Positions 50,797 through 59,837 of a stretch of DNA of 64,000 nt are shown here, one piece after another. The notes under the pieces were generated by a model. That model saw only the letters and a list, made by a program, of their open reading frames with translations, had not been told where the DNA came from and ran no database searches. The translations under genes were made by a program, and so were the position numbers. Source of the DNA: JACCTU01 sp963848525 (lineage in GTDB: Bacteria > Actinomycetota > Thermoleophilia > Gaiellales > Gaiellaceae); NCBI GenBank assembly GCA_963848525.1, contig CAWKDZ010000003.1, positions 434,001-498,000 of the forward strand, read 5' to 3'. Each line of letters starts with the position of its first letter. Within the stretch, counting starts at the first letter, position 1.

Positions 50797-51740
50797 TCGT
50801 CACGTACCAGTGCGGCGCCGAGGCGCGCGACTGCCTGGCCTCGATCTACGAGCACACGGACGGCGTCGACTTCGAGGTCGTGGTGCTCGACAATGCGTCG
50901 CGCGACGGGACCGCCGAGATGGTTCGGAGCGAGTTCCCGCAGGCGAAGCTGGTCGCGCTCGACGAGAACATCGGCTTCGCAGCCGGCGTGAACCGGGCCG
51001 CGGAGGAGGCGGAGGGCGAGTACCTGTTCCTGCTCAATCCCGACACGGTCGTGCACGAGGGCGCCGTCGCGAACCTCGTCGACTTCGCGCGGCGACACCC
51101 CGAGCACGGGCTCTACGGCGGTCGCACGCTGCGTCCGAACGGCACGGTCGACCCCGGCTCGTGCTGGGGGCTGCCCTCGCTCTGGAGCCTCGCCTGCTTC
51201 GCGACCATGCTCAACGTGGCCTTCAGGGGCAACCGCGTGTTCGACCCGGAGTCGCTCGGCGGCTGGCAGCGCGACTCGGTCCGCGAGGTCGGTGTCGTCA
51301 CGGGCTGCCTCCTGCTCGTCCCGACGCGGCTCTGGCGCGAGCTCGGCGGCTTCGACCTCCGCTTCTTCATGTACGGGGAGGACGCCGACCTCTCGATCCG
51401 CGCGAGCCGACGCGGCCTGAGGCCCGCGATCACGCCTGACGCCGTGGTCACGCACGAGGTCGGCGTCTCGTCGAGCGCGCGGCCCGACAAGCTGCTGCTC
51501 TTGTTCAGCGGAAAGGCGACGTTCCTCCGCAAGCACTGGCGCTCGCCGAAGCGCGAGCTCGGGCTCGGGCTGCTGCTCGCCGGCGTCGGGCTGAGGGCGC
51601 TCCTCGCCCGGGTCACCCGACGCTCGAGCGCGGACAGCGCCTGGGTGGCGCTGTGGCACGCGCGCCGCCGCTGGCTGCCCGGCTACGACCGCAGCTTCGC
51701 CTCCGCCGCGGTCGGCGCGTCCCCGGCCGCACGGTCATGA
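50772..51740 (+). CDS. Family 2 glycosyltransferase (rhamnosyltransferase-like)
   Basis: 322 residues from TTG 50772. GT-A fold: VSILIVTYQCGAEARDCLAS, VVVLDNASRDGTAEMV, ENIGFAAGVNRAAEEAEGEY, LLNPDTVVHEGAV (DxD-like NPD), GGFDLRFFMYGEDADLSIRA (ED-acceptor motif). This is the layout of WbbL-type rhamnosyl/galactofuranosyl transferases. A C-terminal basic segment of 60 residues is likely membrane-associated. ATGA overlap with the flippase gene. Confidence 0.88.
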   Translation: MARDVSILIVTYQCGAEARDCLASIYEHTDGVDFEVVVLDNASRDGTAEMVRSEFPQAKLVALDENIGFAAGVNRAAEEAEGEYLFLLNPDTVVHEGAVANLVDFARRHPEHGLYGGRTLRPNGTVDPGSCWGLPSLWSLACFATMLNVAFRGNRVFDPESLGGWQRDSVREVGVVTGCLLLVPTRLWRELGGFDLRFFMYGEDADLSIRASRRGLRPAITPDAVVTHEVGVSSSARPDKLLLLFSGKATFLRKHWRSPKRELGLGLLLAGVGLRALLARVTRRSSADSAWVALWHARRRWLPGYDRSFASAAVGASPAARS

Positions 51741-53262
51741 CGTCCGGCGGATCGGTCTGGGGCGCGGTCAGGTGGGCCTTCGCGCTCACGTTCGGCCGTC
51801 GCGCGTTCTCGACGATCTTCACGTTCGTCCTCGCCGCGCTCCTCGGCCCGCACGACTTCGGGCTCGTCGCGATGGCGCTGATCTACATCACGCTGCTCCG
51901 CCTGATCATGGAGCAGGGCGTCGCGACGGCGCTCGTCCAGCGGGCAGAGACCGAGCCGGAGCACTGGGACACTGCCTTCTGGCTCAACGTCGCCTGGTGC
52001 CTGCTCCTGACCGGCGTCGGCATCGCGACGAGCGGGCTCTGGGCGAGCCTCAACGGCGAGCCCGACCTCAAGCCCGTCGTGCAGGTGCTCTCGCTGCTCG
52101 TGATCGCCGAGGGCCTGCACATGGTCCAGGAGGCCGTGCTCCAGCGCGAGCTGAGCTTCAAGCGCCTCGCGATCCGCTCGAACGTCGCCGCCGTGCTCGG
52201 CGGGCGTGACGGGCCTCGTGCTGGCCCTGAACGGCGCGGGCGTGTGGGCGCTCGTGGCGCAGCAGCTCGTGATCGAGTTCTCGTCCGTCGTCCTGATCTG
52301 GGCGATGAGCGACTGGCGTCCGCGCCTGCGCTTCTCCGTGCGGCATGCGCGCGAGCTGCTTCCGTTCTCCTCCGGGGTCTTCCTCTCGCAACCTCGGCGG
52401 GTTCCTCGGCCAGCGCGCCGACGCGCTGCTGATGGGCATCTTCTTCGGCCCCGTCGCGGTCGGGATCTACCGGCTCGCCGACCGCTTCGTCGAGGTCCTG
52501 CTGGAGGGCACGCTGCGGCCGATCGGGCTCGTCTCCCTGCCGGTGCTCTCGCGCTTCCAAGGGGACCGCGAGGGGCTCCGCAAGCAGGTCGACTCCTGGC
52601 TGCGGGCCACGCTCCTGCTGACCGTCCCCGCGCTGCTCGTCCTCGCTGTGTGCAGCGACGAGCTCGTGCAGGTGCTCGGCGACGAGTGGGAGCCGGCGAC
52701 GGACGTGCTCAAGCTGCTCGCGATCGCCGGCATCGCGAAGGCGGCCATCTTCTTCGGCGGCCCGGTCCTCTTCGCCGTCTCGAAGTCACACACGCGCGCG
52801 CTGATGCAGTGGTCGATCGCGGCGCTGAGCGCTTCGGCTGTCGTCGCGGTCGGGCTGCTGCTCGCGGACGCGTCGCTCGACGACCAGGTGCTGGGGATGG
52901 CGGCGTCGCGCGTGCTGCTCCTGCTCTTCGTCGTCGCGCCCGTCAGCCTCGTCGTCATCTCCCGAGTGACCGGCTACCGGCTGCGGAGCCTGCTGCCGGC
53001 CCTTCCCGGTCCGTTCCTGTCGGGCGCCGCCGCTCTCGCGGCCGTCACCGCGCTGCGCTCGACCGGCCTGCTCGACAGCGTGGCGCCTGGGTTCGCGCTC
53101 GTGCTCTCCGTGGGCGTCGCCTGCGCCGCGGCCGCGCCGACGCTCGTGCTGATCGACCCGACGCTGCGGACGCGGGGGTTCTCGGGGTGGCGGCGGCTCA
53201 CGCGCGGCGTCGCTGCGGGGGACGCCCCTCTGCGGCCGGTTCCTCCCAAAGTGACCGAGTAG
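51737..53262 (+). CDS. Wzx-like polysaccharide flippase (two frameshifts)
   Basis: About 508 residues in three frames: MTSGGSVWGAVRWAFALTFG to LAIRSNVAAVLGG (51737-52200), VTGLVLALNGAGVWALVAQQ to LPFSSGVFLS (to about 52390), and NLGGFLGQRADALLMGIFFG to the TAG at 53260-53262. Twelve or so hydrophobic helices, the LLGPHDFGLVAMAL and FGPVAVGIYRLADRF motifs and overall length match MOP-superfamily lipopolysaccharide flippases (RfbX/WzxC). The frame changes at about 52200 and 52390 are single-base. Confidence 0.85.
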
Positions 53263-53263
53263 G

Positions 53264-54041
53264 GTGGCCGCCGTGCAGACGACCGTCCCCGGCCCGAACG
53301 TGATCGGCGCGACCGGCGGCTCCGGCACGCGGGTCGTCGCTCGGCTCGTGAGGGAGGGCGGGACGTTCATCGGCCGCAACCTGAACGCGTACGAGGACGC
53401 GCTCGACCTCGCCGCCTACTACGACCGGTGGATCAACCGCTACGTGGCCACGAGCGAGCCCGACGTGCTCAGGGACGAGATGAGCGCGGAGCTGCGCGAC
53501 GTTCTCGCCGTCCACTGCGCGGAGCTCCCTCCGTCGGCGCACTCCTGGGGCTGGAAGGAGCCGAGGAGCATCTATCTCCTGCGGTTCCTGAACGCCGAGC
53601 TGCCCGGGATCCGCTTCCTCCACGTCGTCCGTGACGGCCGCGACATGGCGTTCTCCGACAACCAGAAGCAGCTGCTCAAGCACGGCGACGCGGTGCTCGG
53701 CGGCGACCTGCTCTCCCGGATCCTGCCGACCCGCCGCGCGGCACGTTCGATCGACCTCTGGAGCCGGGTGAACTCGGCGGCCGCCGACTTCGGCGAGCGC
53801 GAGCTCGGGAACCGCTACCTCCGCATCCGCTTCGAGGACCTGTGCCTCGAGCCGGTCCAGACGACGAAGCGGATCTACCAGTTCTTCGGCCTCGAAGGCG
53901 ACCCGGAAGCGGTCGCGCTCCGCGAGGTACGCGACCCCGGCACGCTCGGACGCTGGAAGGACGCGAAACGGCCGCACGATCGACGAGCTCCAGCGGACGG
54001 CGGGTCCGGCGCTCGAGCGCTTCGGCTACGCGTCTAGCTAG
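53264..54041 (+). CDS. Sulfotransferase (frameshifted at the end)
   Basis: About 259 residues from GTG 53264. The 5'-phosphosulfate-binding loop is GATGGSGTRVV and the 3'-phosphate motif VVRDGRDMAFSDN; both are typical of PAPS-dependent carbohydrate or lipid sulfotransferases. RFEDLCLEPVQTTKRIYQFF is the conserved C-terminal helix. A one-base change near 53970 leads to TIDELQRTAGPALERFGYAS and the TAG at 54039-54041. It suggests the surface glycan is sulfated. Confidence 0.85.
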
Positions 54042-55218
54042 CGCCGAGCCGGCGCCGCCAGCGGCTCTTCGCGCCCCCGAGGATCCCGCCGCGCTGGGCG
54101 AGCCAGCGCGCGAGCGCGACCACGCGGGCGACGACGGTGAGGGTCGCGTTCAGCCGGGCGCCGCGAAACGACCGCGGGAAGACGAAGACGTTGCCCTCGG
54201 TCCAGCTGCGCGTCCCATAGCGCTGCTTGTACGTCGCGTCGCCGAGGCCGTGGTCGACGGCGTGCACGTCCGGGTCGCGACAGAGCTCGTCCACCATGCG
54301 CAGCATCAGATCGGTCCCGATCCCGTAGGCGTCGTACCTCGGGTCGAACCCGGGGTTACCGGTCCGGAACGTGCCCGCGTAGCGCTCGCCGTGCCAGAAG
54401 GCGGCAGGCTCCCCGTCGAGGTAGAGGACCCACGCGCGGAACCAGCCTCGCTCCATCGCCACGCGCGTGCGCTCGCGATGCGCCGGCGTGTCGCCGAACG
54501 CGACGCCGAGCGCGTGCTGGTACGTCTTCGCCGAGACAGCGGCGGCGGCCGCGAAGAACTCGTCGATCTCCTCCGGGCGCTCGAAGACACGCACCTCGAG
54601 CCGCCCGGCGAAGTCCCGCTCCAGCTTGTTCTTCTTCCGCTTCAGCGTCTGCCGGTGCTTGGTCGACTTCGACTGGAGGAACTCGTCGAGCGAGCCGGGA
54701 AGCTCGAGCTCCCAGCGGATCCCCGAACGGACGACGTGCTGGCGCTCGAGGAACGACGGCTTCGTCGACGCGAGCCGGAACGGGAGCGAGTCGAGCGGGA
54801 GATAGCTGAAGATCAGCAGCCCGGCCTCGTCGTCCTCGAGCGCGCGCCGGAGCTCGTCGAGCAGGAGCAGGAACCGTTCCTCGTCGAGCTCCCCGAGGAG
54901 GCCGCCGGGGACGACGGTGAGCGCGCGGACGCGCGGCCGGTAGATCGTGCGGTAGCCGAGCCGGTGCGTCAGCTCCTGCTGCTCGATGCGCGCGACGGCC
55001 ATCGCCTCGGGCTCGCCGTTACGCTCGAGCAGGACCACGTGCGGGCGGACGATCTTCGGGTCCGCGGAGACGGTCGCAGCGAAGAAGTCCGGATCCGCGA
55101 CGACGTGCTTCGGGGCGAGCGCCTCCCAGGCGCCGCGAAGCTCGTCGAGCCCCTCGAGTGTCCGCACGACGAACGTGCGCCGGCCGCGCGGGAGCGTCCT
55201 TTCCTCTGCTGTCGCCAC
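54034..55218 (-). CDS. FemAB/GNAT-like acyltransferase, copy 1
   Basis: 394 residues with two GNAT-like halves: an N-terminal half with FVVRTLEGLDELRGAWEALA and a C-terminal half with FLQSKSTKHRQTLKRKKNKL, YQHALGVAFGDTPAHR, VLYLDGEPAAFWHGERYAGT, FDPRYDAYGIGTDLMLRMVD and VDHGLGDATYKQRYG. These match the BioF2-like/FemAB-related proteins of exopolysaccharide and PEP-CTERM loci that attach an acyl or aminoacyl group to a glycan or lipid. Paralog of 55736-56923. Confidence 0.8.
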   Translation of the reverse strand: MATAEERTLPRGRRTFVVRTLEGLDELRGAWEALAPKHVVADPDFFAATVSADPKIVRPHVVLLERNGEPEAMAVARIEQQELTHRLGYRTIYRPRVRALTVVPGGLLGELDEERFLLLLDELRRALEDDEAGLLIFSYLPLDSLPFRLASTKPSFLERQHVVRSGIRWELELPGSLDEFLQSKSTKHRQTLKRKKNKLERDFAGRLEVRVFERPEEIDEFFAAAAAVSAKTYQHALGVAFGDTPAHRERTRVAMERGWFRAWVLYLDGEPAAFWHGERYAGTFRTGNPGFDPRYDAYGIGTDLMLRMVDELCRDPDVHAVDHGLGDATYKQRYGTRSWTEGNVFVFPRSFRGARLNATLTVVARVVALARWLAQRGGILGGAKSRWRRRLGAS

Positions 55219-55220
55219 CG

Positions 55221-55736
55221 CTAGCTCGTCCGCTCGGCGCGTTCCTTCAGCGCGTTCGCCATCCGCCTGTACCCGAGCTTGAGGTCGTCGAGATCGGTGA
55301 ACGGCTGGAAGATGCCTTCGAGCCGCCCGTCGTAGACGAGCCAGACCCGCTTGCCGTCGATCGGAAGCACGCGAAACGCGTGCTCACGGTCGAGCAGGCC
55401 GGGCACGCCGTACTTGCGGCAGCGCCACCGGAGCTTGCGCTGCACCTTGACGTCCATCACCTCACACTCGAAGTCGTCGGGCTCGCCCTCGTGGAGCTCG
55501 AGGCGAAGCGTGACCGTCTCGCCGACGCGGGCCTCGCCCCGTGCCCGCGTGATGTACGGGTTCCACGCCGAGTAGCCGTCGAAGTCCGTGAGCAGGCGCC
55601 AGACGACGTCGCGCGGAGCGGTGACGACGACCTGGCGATGTGCGTTCGTGGCCGGCTGGTCGAGCACGGCGGACGCGGCGGCGGCCGAGAGGAGCAACCC
55701 CAGCACGAGAACGAGGGCGATGAGAAGCCGACGCAT
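55221..55736 (-). CDS. Secreted or membrane-anchored SRPBCC (START-like) protein
   Basis: 171 residues from ATG 55736, overlapping the stop of the FemAB-like copy 2 (ATGA). N-terminal signal/anchor (LLIALVLVLGLLLSAAAASA) then an SRPBCC domain: VVVTAPRDVVWRLLTDFDGY, SAWNPYITRARGEARVGE, and a C-terminal long helix ending LKLGYRRMANALKERAE. Such proteins bind hydrophobic ligands; its place between two acyltransferase-like genes suggests a lipid-handling role. Confidence 0.8.
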   Translation of the reverse strand: MRRLLIALVLVLGLLLSAAAASAVLDQPATNAHRQVVVTAPRDVVWRLLTDFDGYSAWNPYITRARGEARVGETVTLRLELHEGEPDDFECEVMDVKVQRKLRWRCRKYGVPGLLDREHAFRVLPIDGKRVWLVYDGRLEGIFQPFTDLDDLKLGYRRMANALKERAERTS

Positions 55737-56923
55737 CAGCGCGTCGCCTCCGCCGAGAGGCGCGAACGCCACCTGCGCTTGAGACCCTGCAGCGCCGGTG
55801 CCCGTTCGGCAACGGCGCGCGCGACGGCCGCCGCCTTCAGGACCGCCGTCCTCGTCAGGTTCACGCTTACCCCGCGAAGCGACGACGCGAAGACGAGCAC
55901 GTCCTCCTCGAGCTTCTTCCGGTCGCCGAGCCGCTGCTTGTAGAACGCATCGCCGAAGCCGAAGTCGAACACCTCGACGCTCGGGTCCGCGCAGACGTCG
56001 TCGAGCAGGTGCATCAGGAGGAAGTTGCCGATCCGCAGGCGGCCGTAGGCGGGGTCGTAGCCCGGCGTACCGAGGTTGAAGCGCCCGCGGTGCGCGACGC
56101 CGTGCCAGAACGCGCGCGGTTCGCCGTCGATCGAGAGCACGTAGGCGCGGAACCAGCCGCGCTCGGCGGCGAGCTTCGTCAACGTGCGGTCGAGCTCGCG
56201 ATCGCCGAAGGCGACCCCGAGTCCGCCCTGATACGTCATTGCGCTGATCTCCGCGATCTGGTCGAAGAGCCGATCGAGGTCGGACGGCTCGCGGTACACC
56301 TCGACCGTGAGCCGGTCGCCGAACTCCTTCGCGAGGCGCCGCTCGTCGTAGCGAGTGTCCTTGCGAAAGGAGGACGACTTGGACTGCAGGAGCTCGTCCA
56401 ACGAGTCGGGGAGCGTCAGCTCCCAGTGGACGCTCGTTGCGCTCGTGTGCTGGCGCGCGAGCACGGACGGTGTTCGCGTCGCGAGGCGGTGCAGGGGCGA
56501 GTCGACCTCGAGGTTCCGGAGCCGCAGGATCTCCGCCTCGCCGCGGCGGAGCGCCGCGCGCAGCTCCTCGAAGACTGCCTCAGTGTCCTCGACGCTCGGG
56601 TCGCCGAGTAGCCCGTCGTAGACGACGGTCAGCGCTCGGACACGGGGCGCGTACACGGTCCTGTAGCCGAGCTTGCAGGGGAGCGAGATTTCCTCGACCC
56701 GGCCGACCGCGAGCGCGCGCGGCTCGCCGGCTCGCTCGAGCAGCAGGACGTGCGGCCTCACGGCGTCGTCGCGGCCGCGAATCGCCGTCTCGAAGTAGTC
56801 CGGATCGGCGTTGAGCTGGGGGCCGAGGAGCTTCTGCCACGGCCCGCGGAGCCGCTCGAGCTCGTCGAGTGTCCGCGCGACCGTGATCCGCACCTCCTGC
56901 GTCGTCCGCTCACGCAGCGCCAA
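55736..56923 (-). CDS. FemAB/GNAT-like acyltransferase, copy 2
   Basis: 395 residues, paralog of the product at 54034-55218, sharing the PHVLLLERAGEPRALAVGRV, YRTVYAPRVRALTVVYDGLL, LLQSKSSSFRKDTRYDERR, YQGGLGVAFGDRELDR, VLSIDGEPRAFWHGVAH and FDFGFGDAFYKQRLG blocks. Probably the second transferase of the same modification pathway. Overlaps the YdjC-like gene by 14 bp and the SRPBCC gene by one base. Confidence 0.8.
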   Translation of the reverse strand: MALRERTTQEVRITVARTLDELERLRGPWQKLLGPQLNADPDYFETAIRGRDDAVRPHVLLLERAGEPRALAVGRVEEISLPCKLGYRTVYAPRVRALTVVYDGLLGDPSVEDTEAVFEELRAALRRGEAEILRLRNLEVDSPLHRLATRTPSVLARQHTSATSVHWELTLPDSLDELLQSKSSSFRKDTRYDERRLAKEFGDRLTVEVYREPSDLDRLFDQIAEISAMTYQGGLGVAFGDRELDRTLTKLAAERGWFRAYVLSIDGEPRAFWHGVAHRGRFNLGTPGYDPAYGRLRIGNFLLMHLLDDVCADPSVEVFDFGFGDAFYKQRLGDRKKLEEDVLVFASSLRGVSVNLTRTAVLKAAAVARAVAERAPALQGLKRRWRSRLSAEATR

Positions 56924-57692
56924 TGTCCCTCCAGCCGACCAGCTCGTGCCCGTCGCTTCCGGCGCCGGCAGCGAAGGCGAGAACGGACAGGCGCTCGTCG
57001 TTGCGCCAGGGGTCGTCGAAGCCGGGGTGCACGCCGACCTCGAGCGTGCCCGTGAGCGTGGGCATGCGCTCGAGCAGCCGCCGGTGCCAGTTCGCGTCGT
57101 CGAGCCCCGTCGGCATGTAGAAGTGGGTCGTCGTCGCGGCGAGGCGCTCGACCCCGCGCCGCCACAGCGGGCCGAGCCAGAAGGTGGCGCTCGTCAACGG
57201 GCGGTTCAGGTACACGTTCTGGACGTTCCGCACGCGCTCGATGCCGAGGCGCGGCAGGACGCGTGCGAGCGCAGCCCGCACCGAGCCGAGCTTGTGCAGG
57301 TGCCGGTGCGAGTCGACGTGCGAGACCGGCACGCCCGACCCGCGCACGAGCTCGATCTGGGCCGTCAGCTCCCGCTCGAGCTGGTCCTGCGGCAGCCGGC
57401 GCGCGAGGGCGCGCAGCCTCATCGTGCGGCTGGGCAGGAACGAGCCGTCCGACCGCGTCAAGTCCGGCACGCCCTCGGCGAGCGGGCGTTCGGCGCCGTC
57501 GCCGGTCAGCGTCAAGTGCACGCCGAAGCTGAGGTCAGGCCGCGTCCGAGCGAACGCGAGCGCTTCGTCGGTGGACGGCATCCCGGGCATGATCGTCGCG
57601 CTCGTCAATGCGCCCGCCTCGAAGCACTCGATCGTCGCCCGCACGGTGTCGGACGAGCTCCCGAAGTCGTCTGCGTTCACCACCACGAGCAT
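56910..57692 (-). CDS. YdjC/ChbG/HpnK-type carbohydrate deacetylase
   Basis: 260 residues from ATG 57692. MLVVVNADDFG contains the metal-binding Asp-Asp; LSFGVHLTLTG supplies a His and VSHVDSHRHLHKLG the other metal and catalytic His. Such enzymes remove N-acetyl groups from sugars (ChbG, HpnK). In this locus it may deacetylate the glycan or a lipid-linked sugar. TAATG overlap with the glycosyltransferase gene. Confidence 0.88.
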   Translation of the reverse strand: MLVVVNADDFGSSSDTVRATIECFEAGALTSATIMPGMPSTDEALAFARTRPDLSFGVHLTLTGDGAERPLAEGVPDLTRSDGSFLPSRTMRLRALARRLPQDQLERELTAQIELVRGSGVPVSHVDSHRHLHKLGSVRAALARVLPRLGIERVRNVQNVYLNRPLTSATFWLGPLWRRGVERLAATTTHFYMPTGLDDANWHRRLLERMPTLTGTLEVGVHPGFDDPWRNDERLSVLAFAAGAGSDGHELVGWRDIGAA

Positions 57693-58588
57693 TACCTGAA
57701 CCCGTCGTTGCCCTGACCGTGCAGCGGAGGCCGGCGCACGCTGTAGCGGACCGCATCCAGCCCGAGGGTCCACTCGGCGAGCACGAGTCTGTGCAGGTTC
57801 GACAGGAAGGGGTGGAGCAGCTTTGGGTAGGCGCGCACGCGGCGGAAGATGAAGAGCAGGCGGACGAGCGCGAAGTAGTGCACCGGCGCGCGCGCGAGGA
57901 TCCGCTTGTGCACGCCCTCGCGCTGGATCGAGCCGATCCGGGCGAGCCCGTACGCGAGCCGCCGCTGCTGCTTGCGCAGGTCGCCGAAGGTCTCCCGCTG
58001 GTGGTCGTGGTACGCATGGAAGCGCGGGTCGAAGACGAGGCGGAAGCCCGCGGCGATCGCCTGCGCCGAGAAGACGCCGTCCTCGCCGCCGTAGCTCTCG
58101 TCCCAGCGCAGCGGCGCGTCCCGCGGGACGGCCATGCAGTAGGAGGAGACGAAGCGCACGTCGCGCGGCTCGCCGAGCGGGAGGTAGGGAGTCTCGGTCT
58201 GGAGGTGCGCGACCCAGCCCCACGGCGTCTCCGCCGAGAACGTTCGCGCGCAGCCCACGATCGCGCCGGGGAACTCCTCGAGCGCGCGCGCGAGCCCGGC
58301 CGTCCAGCCCGGCGCCGGCACGGCGTCGGAGTCGAGGAAGACGACGACGTCGCGGGTCGCGGCTTCCCAGCCGCGGTTGCGCGCCCCGCCGGCGAGCAGC
58401 GGCCGCTCGTTCCGGACGACGCGGGCTCCGAGCTCCTCGGCGACGGCGGCCGTGCGGTCGGTCGACGCGTCGTCGACGACGATCACCTCGTCGGGCGCAG
58501 GCCGTTGCTCAGCCAGCGAGCTCAGGACCGAGCCCAGCATCCGCTCGGCGTTGTGCGCCGGGATCACGACGCTGATGCTCGGAGACAC
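57692..58588 (-). CDS. Family 2 glycosyltransferase
   Basis: 298 residues from GTG 58588 (MSPSISVVIPAHNAERMLGS). GT-A elements: VIVVDDASTDRTAAVAEELG, LLAGGARNRGWEAATRDVVV, FLDSDAVPAPGWTAGL (DxD), RWDESYGGEDGVFSAQ (ED). A hydrophobic C-terminal end (FALVRLLFIFRRVRAYP) suggests membrane attachment. Adds a sugar in the polysaccharide pathway; specificity unknown. Confidence 0.87.
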   Translation of the reverse strand: MSPSISVVIPAHNAERMLGSVLSSLAEQRPAPDEVIVVDDASTDRTAAVAEELGARVVRNERPLLAGGARNRGWEAATRDVVVFLDSDAVPAPGWTAGLARALEEFPGAIVGCARTFSAETPWGWVAHLQTETPYLPLGEPRDVRFVSSYCMAVPRDAPLRWDESYGGEDGVFSAQAIAAGFRLVFDPRFHAYHDHQRETFGDLRKQQRRLAYGLARIGSIQREGVHKRILARAPVHYFALVRLLFIFRRVRAYPKLLHPFLSNLHRLVLAEWTLGLDAVRYSVRRPPLHGQGNDGFR

Positions 58589-58675
58589 CGTCGGATGATG
58601 CCCGGGGTCGAGGGCACCGGCAAGAAACGGCGCCCGATCCCCCCCGGTGGGGTGGGGTCGGCGCGGCTCGACCGG

Positions 58676-59812
58676 CTACCCGAACAGGCTGGAGACGCCG
58701 ATGATCGTCACCGGGATCAGGAAGAGCGTCGCCGTGAACACGGCCAGCCGCCTCGGGCTCTTCGCCCCGAGCACCTGCACGTGCCACATCGCCTTCAGGA
58801 TCTGCGGGTAGAAGAACGCGAGCAGGACGACGCTGAGCACGCTCGTCGCGATCACCTCGGCGAGCACGATCCGGACGGCCGCGGGGGAGTCGAGCGCGAA
58901 GGCGGCGAACATCGTGTCGCCGAGCGTCGTGATGTTCGCGCCGAGGATGTACGGCAGAACGTGGTCGACCTTGACGTAGCGCTTGGCGACGAGCGGCACC
59001 AGCACGGTGAGCGCGACCGAGATCGACATCGTCACGAGCGCGACGAGGCAGCCGAGGAAGAACATCGGCCACTTGCGCGTGAGCAGGTCGAGGCGCGAGC
59101 GCTGGATCGAGTCCGGGTCGAGCGTCGGCAGGACCGTGTCGATCAGCTTGAACGCGAGCAGCAGGACGCCGAGCCCGCCGAGGAACACGAGGGGCGCCGA
59201 GTACGTCTCGGCGCGGTCGAGCATCCCGCCGTAGACGAGGTCGATCAGGTCGACGAACTGCGCGGGCGCGCTGAGCTCGAGCGAGTGGAAGGTGTCCCAG
59301 CTGAGCAGTGCGCCGCCGATGAACGCCGCCGGGATGTAGATCATCGCGGTCGCGAAGAGTGCGAACATCGCGCACGTGACCGGCGCCTTCCGCTGTCCCT
59401 CGCCTGCGCGGAGCGCGAAGATCGCCGCCGTGACGAGCACGACGAAGGCGGCCCCTAGGCGCGAGCCGGTCAGCATCGTGAAGCCCTGGAGCTCCGAGAA
59501 CCCGTTCGCCACCTGCTCCCCGGCCGCCACCAGCGTGAGCGAGGTCGCCGCGATCGGCGAGCCCGAAAGAACGAGCAGCGCGCCGAGCCAGCCGAGGCCG
59601 AGGGTCGAGCCGGCGTTCCGGACCAGGACCCCGTCCTCCTGGAGGATCGAGAGGCCCGCTGCGCCGGTCTTCATCAGCTGGAGCGCACCCACGAAGACGA
59701 AGAGCGCGGCCACCAGCCTGATCGTCCACCAGACCCCTCCGAGCACCTGTCCGGCGCCGAGCGCGCCGGCCCGGCGCTCCTCGACGCTCACGATCTCTCC
59801 TGGCGCAGCCAC
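58676..59812 (-). CDS. Na/Pi-cotransporter-II-like membrane protein
   Basis: 378 residues with about nine hydrophobic helices and two re-entrant-type repeats: STLGLGWLGALLVLSGSPIA with SLTLVAAGE, and LPYILGANITTLGDTMFAAF, resembling the GANIGTT repeats of the Na_Pi_cotrans family (PF02690). It may move phosphate or another anion. It is separated from the glycosyltransferase gene by 87 bp that contain a G/C-rich inverted sequence, possibly a terminator. Confidence 0.75.
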   Translation of the reverse strand: MAAPGEIVSVEERRAGALGAGQVLGGVWWTIRLVAALFVFVGALQLMKTGAAGLSILQEDGVLVRNAGSTLGLGWLGALLVLSGSPIAATSLTLVAAGEQVANGFSELQGFTMLTGSRLGAAFVVLVTAAIFALRAGEGQRKAPVTCAMFALFATAMIYIPAAFIGGALLSWDTFHSLELSAPAQFVDLIDLVYGGMLDRAETYSAPLVFLGGLGVLLLAFKLIDTVLPTLDPDSIQRSRLDLLTRKWPMFFLGCLVALVTMSISVALTVLVPLVAKRYVKVDHVLPYILGANITTLGDTMFAAFALDSPAAVRIVLAEVIATSVLSVVLLAFFYPQILKAMWHVQVLGAKSPRRLAVFTATLFLIPVTIIGVSSLFG

Positions 59813-59837
59813 AGACCCACACTCCTAACCCACTCCG

